36,919 nt of DNA from Marivivens sp. (GTDB taxonomy: Bacteria; Pseudomonadota; Alphaproteobacteria; Rhodobacterales; Rhodobacteraceae): positions 1 through 36,919 of the forward strand of contig JAEPMR010000026.1 in NCBI GenBank assembly GCA_017643845.1, written 5' to 3'. Shown here one piece after another: positions 8,554 to 15,807 of the stretch. The notes beneath the pieces were generated by a model. The model had not been told where the DNA came from. It did no database searches and saw only the letters and a program-made list of their open reading frames with translations. The position numbers and the translations under genes were made by a program. The stretch's first letter is position 1. Every line of letters begins with the position of its first letter.

Positions 8554-9747
8554 ATGACGACGGATGGTGGTTCCGCGCATTGGATTGAAGGGGTCGGCGA
8601 TGGTGATCTTGCGTCGACCAGAAAACTCTTCGACGAAATTGCGCTTGATATCTGGAATTTCGATACTGGTGCAGACGCCGCCGTTGCGGCACGCGAGGTG
8701 CGTGCTGCCAATTTCCTGGCGGTGTGCGCGCGGTCTGCTGAATTTTTAGGTCAGGACGGCTCGCTGTACGACTGGGTGAGCGAGATTACACCGCCTGAGA
8801 CCGGCATTGATGAGCACGGCAAGGGAATTGGTAGTGCTCTCGCCGCAGTCGATGCTCAGACGCGACGTGCGATCGTAGTCGCCGCAACGAATGCCGTCAC
8901 ATATGAAGAAATTGCCTCTGTCTTGCGGATCGCGGTGGGGGATGTGCGGGATTGGTTTCGCAAGGGACTAGAACGTATCGCCGATCATTCAGGTCTTGGT
9001 TTGAGCAGTGATGCTGACGAGGTTCTGCAAGAAGCTGATATGCTCGCGGCGGAATGTGCCTTTGGGGTGTTGACGGACGGCGAGCAGCGCGCTTTCGAAG
9101 CTGTGCTTGAGGTCGATCCATCTCTTCAGAACCGGCTCTTCATTTGGAAGGAGTTGGCCGAACAGCTGGCTGAAATTGGGGCTGAACTTGAGAGTATTTG
9201 GGATCTGGTCTGCACGCATTTGGTCTCTGCTCAAGAACCTGTCGTCCAAGACACCGCCTCCGATGTGGGTGATGAATTAGGCGGTGAACCGAAAAGCGGC
9301 TTGCTCAGTAGAATCGGGCTCGTCCCGTACGCTGCACTGGGGCTGGTGCTTGCGCTTTTGGTTTTGACGTTTTTTGATTTGCGATTGGAACCGGAAAGGC
9401 CGATGGCGGATTACAGCGCAACCTTGAGTGATCAAGAAAACGGGCTTTCGATCGTCGTCGATTACGTCAGTGAGACCGGCGTGATGGTCGTGCGCCACGT
9501 GTCCGGTTCCGCGACGGAGGGGCGTGCGTTAGAATTATGGTTGGTTATGGCGGATCTGGAAGCGCCGATTTCATTAGGCGTTGTTGGCAATCGTAGGGAG
9601 GAGCGTATCGTGATCCCTGAGACTTTGCGTACAACCCTTCCAGCCTCGTCGGTCGCCGTGACAGAGGAAAGGCTCGGTGGCTCATCGAACGGGAGGCCAG
9701 CTGGCGAGAGCCTGACGACGGCTACCTTCGCCCCGATACAGCGATAG
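8554..9747 (+). CDS. ECF-sigma-like / RskA-type anti-sigma fusion protein
   Basis: This 397-residue protein appears to join two proteins that are normally separate. Residues about 8-75 resemble a degenerate ECF sigma region 2 (GDLASTRKLFDEI, AREVRAANFLAV). Residues about 97-143 look like sigma region 4, with a helix-turn-helix core TYEEIASVLRIAVGDVRDWF. Residues about 159-208 match the cytoplasmic anti-sigma domain of RskA-type factors (AAECAFGVLTDGEQRAFEA, VDPSLQNRLFIWKELAEQL). A single membrane span follows (about 256-276), then an outside domain typical of the RskA C-terminus (ALELWLVMADLEAPISLGVV). The start is ATG 8554, preceded by GAGGGG; earlier in-frame ATGs lack a site. No separate sigma gene is adjacent. 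The sigma half may be inactive. Domain calls are by eye. Confidence 0.75.
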   Translation: MTTDGGSAHWIEGVGDGDLASTRKLFDEIALDIWNFDTGADAAVAAREVRAANFLAVCARSAEFLGQDGSLYDWVSEITPPETGIDEHGKGIGSALAAVDAQTRRAIVVAATNAVTYEEIASVLRIAVGDVRDWFRKGLERIADHSGLGLSSDADEVLQEADMLAAECAFGVLTDGEQRAFEAVLEVDPSLQNRLFIWKELAEQLAEIGAELESIWDLVCTHLVSAQEPVVQDTASDVGDELGGEPKSGLLSRIGLVPYAALGLVLALLVLTFFDLRLEPERPMADYSATLSDQENGLSIVVDYVSETGVMVVRHVSGSATEGRALELWLVMADLEAPISLGVVGNRREERIVIPETLRTTLPASSVAVTEERLGGSSNGRPAGESLTTATFAPIQR

Positions 9748-9846
9748 AAACAGAGCGTTTCTGTATAATTTCTGGTAATGTGAACATTTCCGCGCGAAAT
9801 TGCCTCCTGATTGACGAGGACACTGACTGCTGGAAGCGCTGCGACC

Positions 9847-10317
9847 ATGAGACATCCGCGGGATTTATTCACACCTCGCATGTGTGCGGCGGTTGCGCTG
9901 GGTGCGATCGCGGGTGGGGTCTGTGGATTTGCCGGTGTCGCAACGTTTGCCAGCGGCGAGATGCCAGGATTTTTCCGTTTATGGGTGCCCATTGCCAGTC
10001 TGCTGGCTGGCGCCATTGCGATACTGTATCTCCGTGACTGTTTCGGGCATCCTGGCTTGGTGGGGCATTTTCGTGCGATTAGCGGTATGGTTGGAGCTGC
10101 CCTGCTTGCCATGGTTGTCGCGGGTACGTTGTCATTGCCGGTTTATGGAACAATGTTTGGACCCCTCATGGCGCTGACCGTATTGGTGGCGGTACCGTCG
10201 GTTATAGTTGTTTGGTGTCTTTCGCTGGCGGTTGCGCATTTGCTCCTTCGTCAGGAGCGGGCCGCGCATCGCGCGGCCCGGATCCGCACTGAGTTCGGAC
10301 GGGAAACGGTTTCTTAA
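9847..10317 (+). CDS. small integral membrane protein, unknown function
   Basis: The protein has 156 residues and four predicted membrane spans (about 15-38, 46-64, 80-103 and 110-136), ending in a short basic cytoplasmic tail rich in arginine and alanine. I do not recognise a family. The start chosen is ATG 9847, with GGAAG ten bases upstream; a TTG at 9811 would add 12 residues. It lies 99 bases after the sigma/anti-sigma fusion gene on the same strand and may be co-transcribed with it. Its TAA shares a TTAA with the stop codon of the convergent DnaJ-like gene. A 9-bp perfect inverted repeat near its 3' end (10259-10279) encodes the RAAHRAAR stretch. Confidence 0.7.
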   Translation: MRHPRDLFTPRMCAAVALGAIAGGVCGFAGVATFASGEMPGFFRLWVPIASLLAGAIAILYLRDCFGHPGLVGHFRAISGMVGAALLAMVVAGTLSLPVYGTMFGPLMALTVLVAVPSVIVVWCLSLAVAHLLLRQERAAHRAARIRTEFGRETVS

Positions 10318-10946
10318 TCTTTGAAGTGGCGGCTTTCCTTGATTTGGTCCCAAGCCCAAACCACCTCGGCCAGCTGCTCCTCCTGACTGCGGTCGCCGCC
10401 GTTCATATCCGGGTGCAGCACTTTGATTAACGCTTTGTAAGCTTTTCGGATCTCTGGCTTCGTCCAGTGATCTTTTGCCTCTAGAATTTCGATTGCGCGA
10501 CGTTCCGTGGGTGGGAGGCGGCGGGTGCCAGTTACGGATTTTCCGGGGTTCCGGGTCGCGTTCTCACCGAGAACTTGATGAGGATCATCAACGCCTAGTC
10601 TGGCCCAAGCGCGCTGCTCCTCAGAGCGCTTGCCAAATGGTTTGGTTTTACGTCCCCATACACGATCTTCGTCGACCTGTTCTTCGAATTCCTGTTCGGT
10701 TGCGTTTTCGAAGAAATTCCACTTGAGGTTATATTCCCTAACGTGATCCTTGCAGAACCAAAAATAGTCATCGAGGATGTCAGGGCTCTTGGGCGCGCGA
10801 TATTGTGCGGACTCCTCGCAGCCCGGATGCTCGCAGACGCGGTTCGACGTCTCAAATGCACCGGACATGCCGCGACGGCCGCGCGGTTTCTTCTTTTTCG
10901 CGGCGGAAACTGAGATGTCAAATCCGAAGGGATCTGTCTTGGACAT
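10314..10946 (-). CDS. J-domain protein with N-terminal Cys-rich segment
   Basis: This 210-residue protein has its J-domain at the extreme C-terminus (about 152-205), including the essential HPD motif (178-180). It is probably a co-chaperone that stimulates a DnaK-type Hsp70 ATPase. It is not classical DnaJ, since there is no Gly/Phe region and no four-repeat zinc domain. The N-terminal part is basic (KKKKPRGRRG) and contains C38, C43, C65 and H68, a spacing that might bind a metal. ATG 10946 was chosen rather than 10958. The gene is divergent from bolA. The order J-domain gene next to bolA and cobS/cobT is, as I recall, common in alphaproteobacteria. Here two rightward genes separate it from cobS. 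Confidence 0.88.
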   Translation of the reverse strand: MSKTDPFGFDISVSAAKKKKPRGRRGMSGAFETSNRVCEHPGCEESAQYRAPKSPDILDDYFWFCKDHVREYNLKWNFFENATEQEFEEQVDEDRVWGRKTKPFGKRSEEQRAWARLGVDDPHQVLGENATRNPGKSVTGTRRLPPTERRAIEILEAKDHWTKPEIRKAYKALIKVLHPDMNGGDRSQEEQLAEVVWAWDQIKESRHFKD

Positions 10947-11023
10947 AGGCTGCCTCACTTTTCGACTCGGACGCAGCAGTTTAATCCCTGTAGACAGAGA
11001 TTGAAGGGGTCAGAGGAAAATTT

Positions 11024-11278
11024 ATGGCACTTGCGCAAGAAATCGAAATCCGACTGCAAAAAGCATATTCTCCTGAGTATCTGGAGATTATTGACGAAAG
11101 TGAAATGCACCGTGGGCATGCGGGGTATCAGGAAGGTGGCGAGAGCCACTGGCGCGTTGCCATCTCCGCCGGACCATTCGATGGGATGACGCGTATTGCG
11201 CGCCACCGTGCGGTTCATGATGCTATCGGCAAGGACATCATCGGGCGCATACACGCGCTGGCGATTGAATTCCGTTAG
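11024..11278 (+). CDS. BolA family protein
   Basis: This 84-residue protein has the complete BolA fold. Visible elements are the helix IEIRLQKAY, the strand region YLEIIDESEMHRGHAGY, a central SHWRVAISAGPFDGM, and the conserved RHRAVHDAIGKDI helix followed by GRIHALAIEF. BolA proteins partner with monothiol glutaredoxins in iron-sulfur cluster trafficking and affect morphology and stress responses. The histidine in the RHR segment is the usual conserved cluster-ligand candidate. The start ATG 11024 has AGAGGAAAA upstream. It is divergent from the J-domain gene over a 77-base region and converges on the DUF4177 gene with a 4-base stop overlap (TTAG). Confidence 0.93.
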   Translation: MALAQEIEIRLQKAYSPEYLEIIDESEMHRGHAGYQEGGESHWRVAISAGPFDGMTRIARHRAVHDAIGKDIIGRIHALAIEFR

Positions 11279-11646
11279 CCGTCGTCCCGTGACGCGCGGG
11301 GTGAGTTCATACGCGGCTCGGGGCGCTCGGACGTGGCGCGGAGCGATGGCCCAGCCTCTGGTTCGGGTGCGGTATAATGCACTTCGGAAACAAGGGGTTG
11401 GCTCTCTGCCAAGGGGGAGGTGCGGCGGAAGATCAGCATGGTTTTCTGCTGGCTCTTGCTGCCGCGCAGCATTCCGCCGGATTCGACGGTCATGGAATCG
11501 GCGCGTATGTATTCCCAGCCGTCTGTGGCCATATCGTTGAGGATCTCTTCGAGGGTTTGGCTGAATCGGGCGTCCTGACCGCGGATTCCGCGGGCTTTAT
11601 TGGCGCGTTTCGGGGCGGGGACGACCTTGTATTCGAACTGGGGCAT
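11275..11646 (-). CDS. DUF4177 domain protein
   Basis: The protein has 123 residues from ATG 11646. The N-terminal half matches the DUF4177 family: FEYKVVPAP at the start, then TLEEILNDMATDGWEYIRAD, and a closing strand TMLIFRR. The C-terminal 45 residues are proline- and glutamate-rich and probably disordered. The function of the family is unknown. It lies 7 bases after the stop of the cytochrome c gene and is probably the second gene of that operon. The in-frame ATG at 11700 would overlap the cytochrome gene and was rejected. Confidence 0.82.
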   Translation of the reverse strand: MPQFEYKVVPAPKRANKARGIRGQDARFSQTLEEILNDMATDGWEYIRADSMTVESGGMLRGSKSQQKTMLIFRRTSPLAESQPLVSEVHYTAPEPEAGPSLRATSERPEPRMNSPRASRDDG

Positions 11647-11653
11647 ATGCGAC

Positions 11654-12082
11654 CTAGCGGCTTTGGGTTTCGAGGATAAATGAAAAGATATCAATCGCAT
11701 CCCGCTCGTTCCTAAGGCGGTATGACATGCGGCTGCGGGCGCGTCTGTCTCCGAGGCGGGTGCGGAGAAAGCCGGTCGGGTCCATCACATAGGCGACAAA
11801 TGACTCGCGATCCCAGCGATCTGCTTTGGTGGCGTAACTTGCGAGTGCGACCCCATAGCGAAAACCGGTTTGGCTTCCCGGGGTGCGATCAAATAACCCA
11901 TTGAGATTAGGCGCATTTTCGCGGCCTTTTCCGGCGATGGTGCGGCCTTCGGGGGTGATGATCGAGTGGCAGGCGGCGCAGTTGCGTTCGAACAGATCGG
12001 CACCGCGGGAAGGCTGACCCTCGGATGCAGCGGCAGACGCAAAAAGAAAGCTGAGCATCGCGCCGTAAGATATTGTTTTCAT
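11654..12082 (-). CDS. class I-type cytochrome c, periplasmic
   Basis: This 142-residue mono-haem cytochrome c has a signal peptide (MKTISYGAMLSFLFASAAA, cleavage near 20), the haem attachment motif CAACH (35-39) and a likely axial methionine in SRMSYRL near the C-terminus. Segments such as APNLNGLFDR and AYVMDPTGFL resemble small cytochrome c domains of the c2/c552 class. It is predicted to carry electrons in the periplasm; the partner is not identified. Start ATG 12082 gives a clean signal peptide. The frame stays open upstream to 12235, but that extension is translated from the 11-bp repeat array and is unlikely to be coding. The DUF4177 gene follows closely. Confidence 0.88.
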   Translation of the reverse strand: MKTISYGAMLSFLFASAAASEGQPSRGADLFERNCAACHSIITPEGRTIAGKGRENAPNLNGLFDRTPGSQTGFRYGVALASYATKADRWDRESFVAYVMDPTGFLRTRLGDRRARSRMSYRLRNERDAIDIFSFILETQSR

Positions 12083-12196
12083 TGATATCATTGCGAGGTA
12101 TATCGCGCCGTTCCGTGGTTCATAGCGTGGCAACTTACAGGATTTCCGAGACAGGGTGAACCCCAAGAAAATCCTCTGAAAACGCGGAAAACCATG

Positions 12197-12240
12197 ATGC
12201 ACAATCCATGCACAACGTATGCACATCCTATGCATATCGC
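12197..12240. repeat. four tandem 11-bp repeats upstream of cytochrome c
   Basis: ATGCAC or ATGCAT occurs at 12197, 12208, 12219 and 12230, exactly 11 bases apart. The units are ATGCACAATCC, ATGCACAACGT, ATGCACATCCT and ATGCATATCGC. Read on the minus strand, in the direction of the cytochrome gene, each unit begins GTGCAT or ATGCAT. The array lies 115-158 bases upstream of the cytochrome start. Direct repeats at 11-bp spacing are the usual arrangement for OmpR/PhoB-type response regulators, so a multi-site operator is a reasonable inference. Confidence 0.7.
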
Positions 12241-12304
12241 ACCTGCAGAAAGTTAAGCCTGAGTTAAGGAAATCAGGGGCTAAGACTTCCCAAAAGGGAT
12301 CGGA

Positions 12305-13045
12305 TCAGCTCCAAAGAGGAAGACCGGCCAGCGCAGAGGCCGCGATGATTGTATAGGCCGTGGCCCGGTAGATGCGTTCGTAGCGGGGACGGAACAACCA
12401 TCCCCCGATCAGGCTGCCGCAGAGGGTCGGAACGATCAGCAGTGCCCCCCAGTAAAGAGCGGCCGGGTCGAGGCGGTCGTAGAGCCAAAGCATGGGCAAA
12501 AGCACGACGTCCGTGATCAGGAGAAACAGAAATGTATTGGCCCGGATGATTGCGGCGGGGCGGGTGCTCGCCATGTAGAGGAGAATTACGGGAGGACCGG
12601 GCAGACCGGATACGCCCTGCAGGAAACCAGAACATGCACCGGTTCCGAAAATTAACGGCGGGTTCAACGGGCCGCGATAGCGCAGCCCTGAAATCAGGAA
12701 CACCAAAAGAACAAGCGCCACCGTGGAGACCGCATAGCGGAAGGTCTCGGGCGGGGCCAATGTCAGGACATAGAGGCCGATGGGCAAAGCAAGGATCAAA
12801 CCGGTAACGAGGCGCATCAGGTCGCGCCCTTCGCATTGGCGGAGAGCACGGCGGACGAGCGGCAAGGGGCCTAAGAGATCGAATATGACGATCGTCGTGA
12901 GTGCCTGAAAAGGGGTAAGAACAATCCCCGCAAGCGGAAGGTAGATCAGGCCCGAGCCAAAGCCCGAAAAACCCCGCACAAGCGCGGCGAGAAAGGCCGC
13001 GCCTGCCAGTATGGCAGCATCGGTGATCTCCAGTCCTGCCAGCAT
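12305..13045 (-). CDS. TSUP (TauE/SafE) family permease
   Basis: This 246-residue hydrophobic protein has about eight membrane segments and the duplicated pattern of the sulfite exporter TauE/SafE (TSUP) family. Typical parts are FLAALVRGFSGFGSGLIYLP in the first repeat and GACSGFLQGVSGLPGPPVILLY in the second. Members export or import sulfur-containing organic anions and related small compounds; the substrate here cannot be told. ATG 13045 was chosen because GGGGAG lies 6-11 bases upstream; an in-frame start at 13093 would add 16 residues that are not hydrophobic. The gene is 136 bases downstream of gatB on the same strand, with an inverted repeat in the gap. Confidence 0.9.
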   Translation of the reverse strand: MLAGLEITDAAILAGAAFLAALVRGFSGFGSGLIYLPLAGIVLTPFQALTTIVIFDLLGPLPLVRRALRQCEGRDLMRLVTGLILALPIGLYVLTLAPPETFRYAVSTVALVLLVFLISGLRYRGPLNPPLIFGTGACSGFLQGVSGLPGPPVILLYMASTRPAAIIRANTFLFLLITDVVLLPMLWLYDRLDPAALYWGALLIVPTLCGSLIGGWLFRPRYERIYRATAYTIIAASALAGLPLWS

Positions 13046-13090
13046 CGGCGACTCCCCTTTGCGGCGGACGTTATCAGAAAACACGCAATG

Positions 13091-13136
13091 CACAGCCCCA
13101 ATTCGGTCAGCATTTGCTTTCCCGAAAAGGGCTGTG
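13091..13136. repeat. 8-bp inverted repeat between gatB and TSUP gene
   Basis: CACAGCCC (13091-13098) and GGGCTGTG (13129-13136) are perfect inverted copies around a 30-base centre. It could form a long-loop hairpin at the gatB 3' side, or be two operator half-sites upstream of the TSUP gene. There is no clean T-run, so a classical terminator is not supported. Confidence 0.4.
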
Positions 13137-13181
13137 TGTTCTGGTGCGGCTGCGCAATATTGTGGGGCGCAAGCGGCGTGG

Positions 13182-14693
13182 TCAGAGGCCGAGCTTTTCC
13201 TGAACCAGCTTGTTTACGGCGGCGGGGTTTGCCTTGCCTCCGGTGGCTTTCATCACCTGACCCACGAACCAGCCTGCAAGCTTGGGGTTCTGCTGCGCCT
13301 TTTCGACCTGCGCGGGGTTGGCTGCGATGACCTCATCAACGGCAGCTTCGATAGCGCCGGTATCGGTCACCTGTTTCATGCCGCGTTCTTCGACGATGGC
13401 CTCGGGGTCGCCGCCTTCGGTATAGATGATCTCGAAGAGGTCTTTGGCGATCTTGCCGGAGATGTCACCCTTGGTGATCAGGCCGACAATCTTGCCGAGC
13501 TGTTCAGGGGAAACCGGCGAGTCCTCGATACTGTGGTCTTCTTTTTTGAGGCGTCCGAAAAGCTCGTTAATCACCCAGTTGGCGGCCAGCTTACCGTCGC
13601 GGCCTTCGGCCACTTTTTCGAAATAGGCGGCGTTGGCGACTTCTGCTGTCAGAACGCCCGCATCGTATTCGGACAGACCGAATTCGGTGACGAAGCGGGC
13701 TTTCTTCTCGTCCGGCAGTTCGGGGAGAGAGGCTGCAATGTCATCGACCCATGCCTGCTCGATCTCCAGCGGGAGGAGGTCGGGATCGGGGAAGTAGCGG
13801 TAGTCATGCGCCTCTTCCTTGGAGCGCATGGAACGGGTTTCGTTCTTGTCCGGATCGTAGAGGCGGGTTTCCTGCACGACTTCCTTGCCGTCTTCCAGAA
13901 GCGCGATCTGGCGGCGGGCTTCGTAATCAATCGCCATCTGGATGAAGCGCATGGAGTTCATGTTCTTGATCTCGCAGCGGGTGCCGAGATGGGAGAAATC
14001 CTGCGTTTCCTGATATCTCTCATAATCACCGGGGCGGCAGACGGAGACGTTCACATCGGCGCGGAGGTTGCCGTTTTGCATGTTGCCGTCACAAGTGCCC
14101 AGGTAACGCATGATCTGGCGCAGCTTGCCGACATAGGCGGCGGCTTCTTCGGGGCCGCGGATGTCGGGGCGGGACACGATTTCCATCAGGGCGACGCCGG
14201 TGCGGTTGAGATCGACGAAGGACATATGCGGATCCATATCGTGGATCGACTTGCCGGCGTCCTGTTCGAGGTGGATGCGCTCGATGCGGACGCGGCGGGC
14301 GATGCCGGGTGCCATGTCGACGAGCACTTCGCCTTCGCCCACGATGGGGTGGTAGAGCTGGCTGATCTGATACCCCTGCGGAAGATCGGGGTAGAAGTAG
14401 TTCTTGCGGTCAAAGGCGGACCAGAGATTGATCTCTGCCTTCAGGCCCAAGCCGGTGCGGACAGCCTGTGCGACGCAGCCTTCGTTGATCACGGGCAACA
14501 TGCCGGGCATACCAGCATCAACGAAGGCGACGTTGGAGTTTGGCTCGGCGCCGAACTGGGTGGAGGCACCGGAGAACAGCTTGGCCTTGGTCGCGACCTG
14601 TGCGTGGACTTCGAGGCCGATGACGAGCTCCCAATCGCCGGTCGCGCCTGCGATGGTTTTGGGTTGCGGGGCTTCATAGGTCAGATCGAGCAT
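13182..14693 (-). CDS. gatB: Asp-tRNA(Asn)/Glu-tRNA(Gln) amidotransferase subunit B
   Basis: GatB is the kinase/tRNA-binding subunit of the GatCAB complex, which converts misacylated Glu-tRNA(Gln) and Asp-tRNA(Asn) to the correct amidated forms. The 503-residue protein shows the family opening [12 protein letters not shown], the catalytic-core segments [13 protein letters not shown] and [34 protein letters not shown], and a C-terminal YqeY-like helical tail ([17 protein letters not shown]). The start is ATG 14693, with GGAGAAAG about 8 bases upstream; GTG 14711 precedes that site and is rejected. A plausible promoter lies at 14750-14778 on the minus strand. gatA and gatC are not in this window. 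Confidence 0.97.
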   Translation of the reverse strand: MLDLTYEAPQPKTIAGATGDWELVIGLEVHAQVATKAKLFSGASTQFGAEPNSNVAFVDAGMPGMLPVINEGCVAQAVRTGLGLKAEINLWSAFDRKNYFYPDLPQGYQISQLYHPIVGEGEVLVDMAPGIARRVRIERIHLEQDAGKSIHDMDPHMSFVDLNRTGVALMEIVSRPDIRGPEEAAAYVGKLRQIMRYLGTCDGNMQNGNLRADVNVSVCRPGDYERYQETQDFSHLGTRCEIKNMNSMRFIQMAIDYEARRQIALLEDGKEVVQETRLYDPDKNETRSMRSKEEAHDYRYFPDPDLLPLEIEQAWVDDIAASLPELPDEKKARFVTEFGLSEYDAGVLTAEVANAAYFEKVAEGRDGKLAANWVINELFGRLKKEDHSIEDSPVSPEQLGKIVGLITKGDISGKIAKDLFEIIYTEGGDPEAIVEERGMKQVTDTGAIEAAVDEVIAANPAQVEKAQQNPKLAGWFVGQVMKATGGKANPAAVNKLVQEKLGL

Positions 14694-14749
14694 TGGCTGG
14701 TCTTTCTCCACTGGTCAGTCATGGCCCGAGGGCAAGAGGTGTTGCGCAT

Positions 14750-14778
14750 TCTCTAGGCGAGAGGCGGCGGCGCTGCAA
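14750..14778 (-). promoter_or_regulatory. candidate sigma70-type promoter of gatB
   Basis: On the minus strand TTGCAG (14778-14773) and TAGAGA (14755-14750) are separated by 17 bases. The -10 element ends 56 bases before the gatB start, a normal leader length. Confidence 0.45.
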
Positions 14779-14901
14779 GTGGCGGATGTCCGCTCAGGCA
14801 TGGCGAAGTGCTGCCGAAAACGTCTGTTGCGGAGGGTAATGCTGGCAGGGGCGGCACCCGCAGGCTACGCGGCATTGAGACGGGATGCCATGGAGCAGGG
14901 C

Positions 14902-15474
14902 ATGCAACAGTGGATTCGTAAATTGACGCTGGTTTTGGCGGTGGCGGGATGTGCATCGGTGCAGGCTGGCGAAGAGCCTGTGGCGATGCGGTGGGATCAT
15001 CGACCCGAAGCGGCAGAGTGGACGATGGCGACTCGCGGTGCTCTGGGAAATCATGGAGCGGCGTTGGTCGATATGGTGCCCGAGGATATTGATACTTGGT
15101 GCCCCGGTTACGAAACCGCAGGGCGCGCGGCGCGGGAGCTGTTCTGGACGGGGCTGTTTTCTGCATTGGCTAAACATGAGAGCACGTGGGACCCGCGCGC
15201 GTCAGGTGGTGGGGGGCGCTGGATCGGGCTGTTGCAGATCGCGCCGCCCACGGCGCGGCATTACGGCTGTATGGCTCGTGATGCGGAGGCGCTGAAGGAT
15301 GGTGCGGCGAACCTCTCGTGTGGGGTGCGGATCGCGGCGGTGACCGTCGCGCGGGACGGGATGGTGGGGACCGGTCGTGCGGGGCTTGCCGCGGATTGGG
15401 CGCCGTTCCTTTCCGAGCAGAAGCGGGCCGATATGATCGCGTGGACCCGCGCACAGCCCTATTGCCGGAAGTAA
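14902..15474 (+). CDS. lytic transglycosylase-like (SLT domain) lipoprotein
   Basis: This 190-residue exported protein begins MQQWIRKLTLVLAVAGC, a signal sequence with lipobox VAGC and lipidation cysteine C17. It carries an SLT-type lysozyme fold: ALAKHES with the likely catalytic glutamate E93, followed by GLLQIAPPTA (109-118) and a late AANLSCGVRIAA segment. Such enzymes cleave the glycan strand of peptidoglycan to form 1,6-anhydro ends. Four more cysteines in the mature part (for example WCPGY, YGCMA, LSCGV, PYCRK) may form disulfides. ATG 14902 was chosen because GGAGCAGGG lies just upstream; ATG 14890 is an alternative. It is divergent from gatB and is followed by the DUF2256 gene after 43 bases. 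Confidence 0.85.
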   Translation: MQQWIRKLTLVLAVAGCASVQAGEEPVAMRWDHRPEAAEWTMATRGALGNHGAALVDMVPEDIDTWCPGYETAGRAARELFWTGLFSALAKHESTWDPRASGGGGRWIGLLQIAPPTARHYGCMARDAEALKDGAANLSCGVRIAAVTVARDGMVGTGRAGLAADWAPFLSEQKRADMIAWTRAQPYCRK

Positions 15475-15489
15475 ATGGCGCCATAGGTT

Positions 15490-15513
15490 GCGGCTCAGCG
15501 ATCAAGGAGCCGC
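15490..15513 (+). promoter_or_regulatory. hairpin covering the ribosome binding site of the DUF2256 gene
   Basis: GCGGCTC (15490-15496) pairs perfectly with GAGCCGC (15507-15513) across a 10-base loop. The Shine-Dalgarno AAGGAG (15504-15509) straddles the loop and the 3' stem arm, 8 bases before ATG 15518. This could limit translation initiation; no effect is proven. Confidence 0.45.
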
Positions 15514-15517
15514 CCCG

Positions 15518-15685
15518 ATGGGAAAGATGCGCCGAAAGGCCGATCTGCCGAGCAAGACCTGCGCGACCTGCGGGCGGCCTTTTGCATGGCGCAAGAAGTG
15601 GGCGAAGGTTTGGGATGAAGTGAAGTATTGTTCCGACCGCTGCCGTGGTCAGGCGCGGAGCGCGTCTTTTTCAAGGAAATCATGA
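15518..15685 (+). CDS. DUF2256 small Cys-rich protein
   Basis: This 55-residue basic protein contains two CxxC-type pairs, CATCG and CSDRC, with the family signature RPFAWRKKWAKVWDEVKYCS between them. These match the DUF2256 family, which is likely to bind one zinc ion. The function of the family is unknown; in many bacteria it sits by photolyase or DNA-related genes, which is not the case here. The start is ATG 15518, preceded by a strong AAGGAG that lies in a predicted hairpin. It lies between the SLT lipoprotein gene and malate synthase. Confidence 0.87.
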   Translation: MGKMRRKADLPSKTCATCGRPFAWRKKWAKVWDEVKYCSDRCRGQARSASFSRKS

Positions 15686-15701
15686 AACAGCTGCGCCATA
15701 C

Positions 15702-15720
15702 TGGTAAAATAGTTTTACCA
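15702..15720. promoter_or_regulatory. perfect palindrome, candidate operator upstream of glcB
   Basis: TGGTAAAA (15702-15709) and TTTTACCA (15713-15720) are exact inverted copies around TAG. It lies 88 bases before the malate synthase start and 17 after the DUF2256 stop. TGGT...ACCA ends recall GntR-family operators, though their usual spacing is shorter. A role as terminator for the DUF2256 gene is less likely because the stem is A/T-rich. Confidence 0.5.
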
Positions 15721-15807
15721 ATTTTGTTGCCTATCGGAAACTTGAGGGCTATTTAGCGGGCAAGCGGCATGCGAATGTATGCCAGAGCAAAATCGGAGGA
15801 GCGCGAC

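Noticed and set aside
10259-10279. Perfect 9-bp inverted repeat GGGCCGCGC/GCGCGGCCC near the end of the small membrane protein gene, considered as a terminator
   Set aside because: It lies inside the coding sequence and has no following T-run. It encodes part of an Arg/Ala-rich tail, which explains the symmetry.
12083-12235. N-terminal extension of the cytochrome c reading frame through the 11-bp repeats
   Set aside because: The signal peptide begins cleanly at 12082, and the extension is the translated repeat array (MHRMCIRCAW...).
12197-12240. The 11-bp repeat array considered as a CRISPR or plasmid-type iteron origin
   Set aside because: The units are too short and lack spacers for CRISPR. 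There is no replication gene or DnaA-box cluster nearby, so an operator is the simpler reading.
13011-14756. A 581-codon open frame antisense to gatB
   Set aside because: It is a shadow of the gatB reading frame, with biased composition and no start context.
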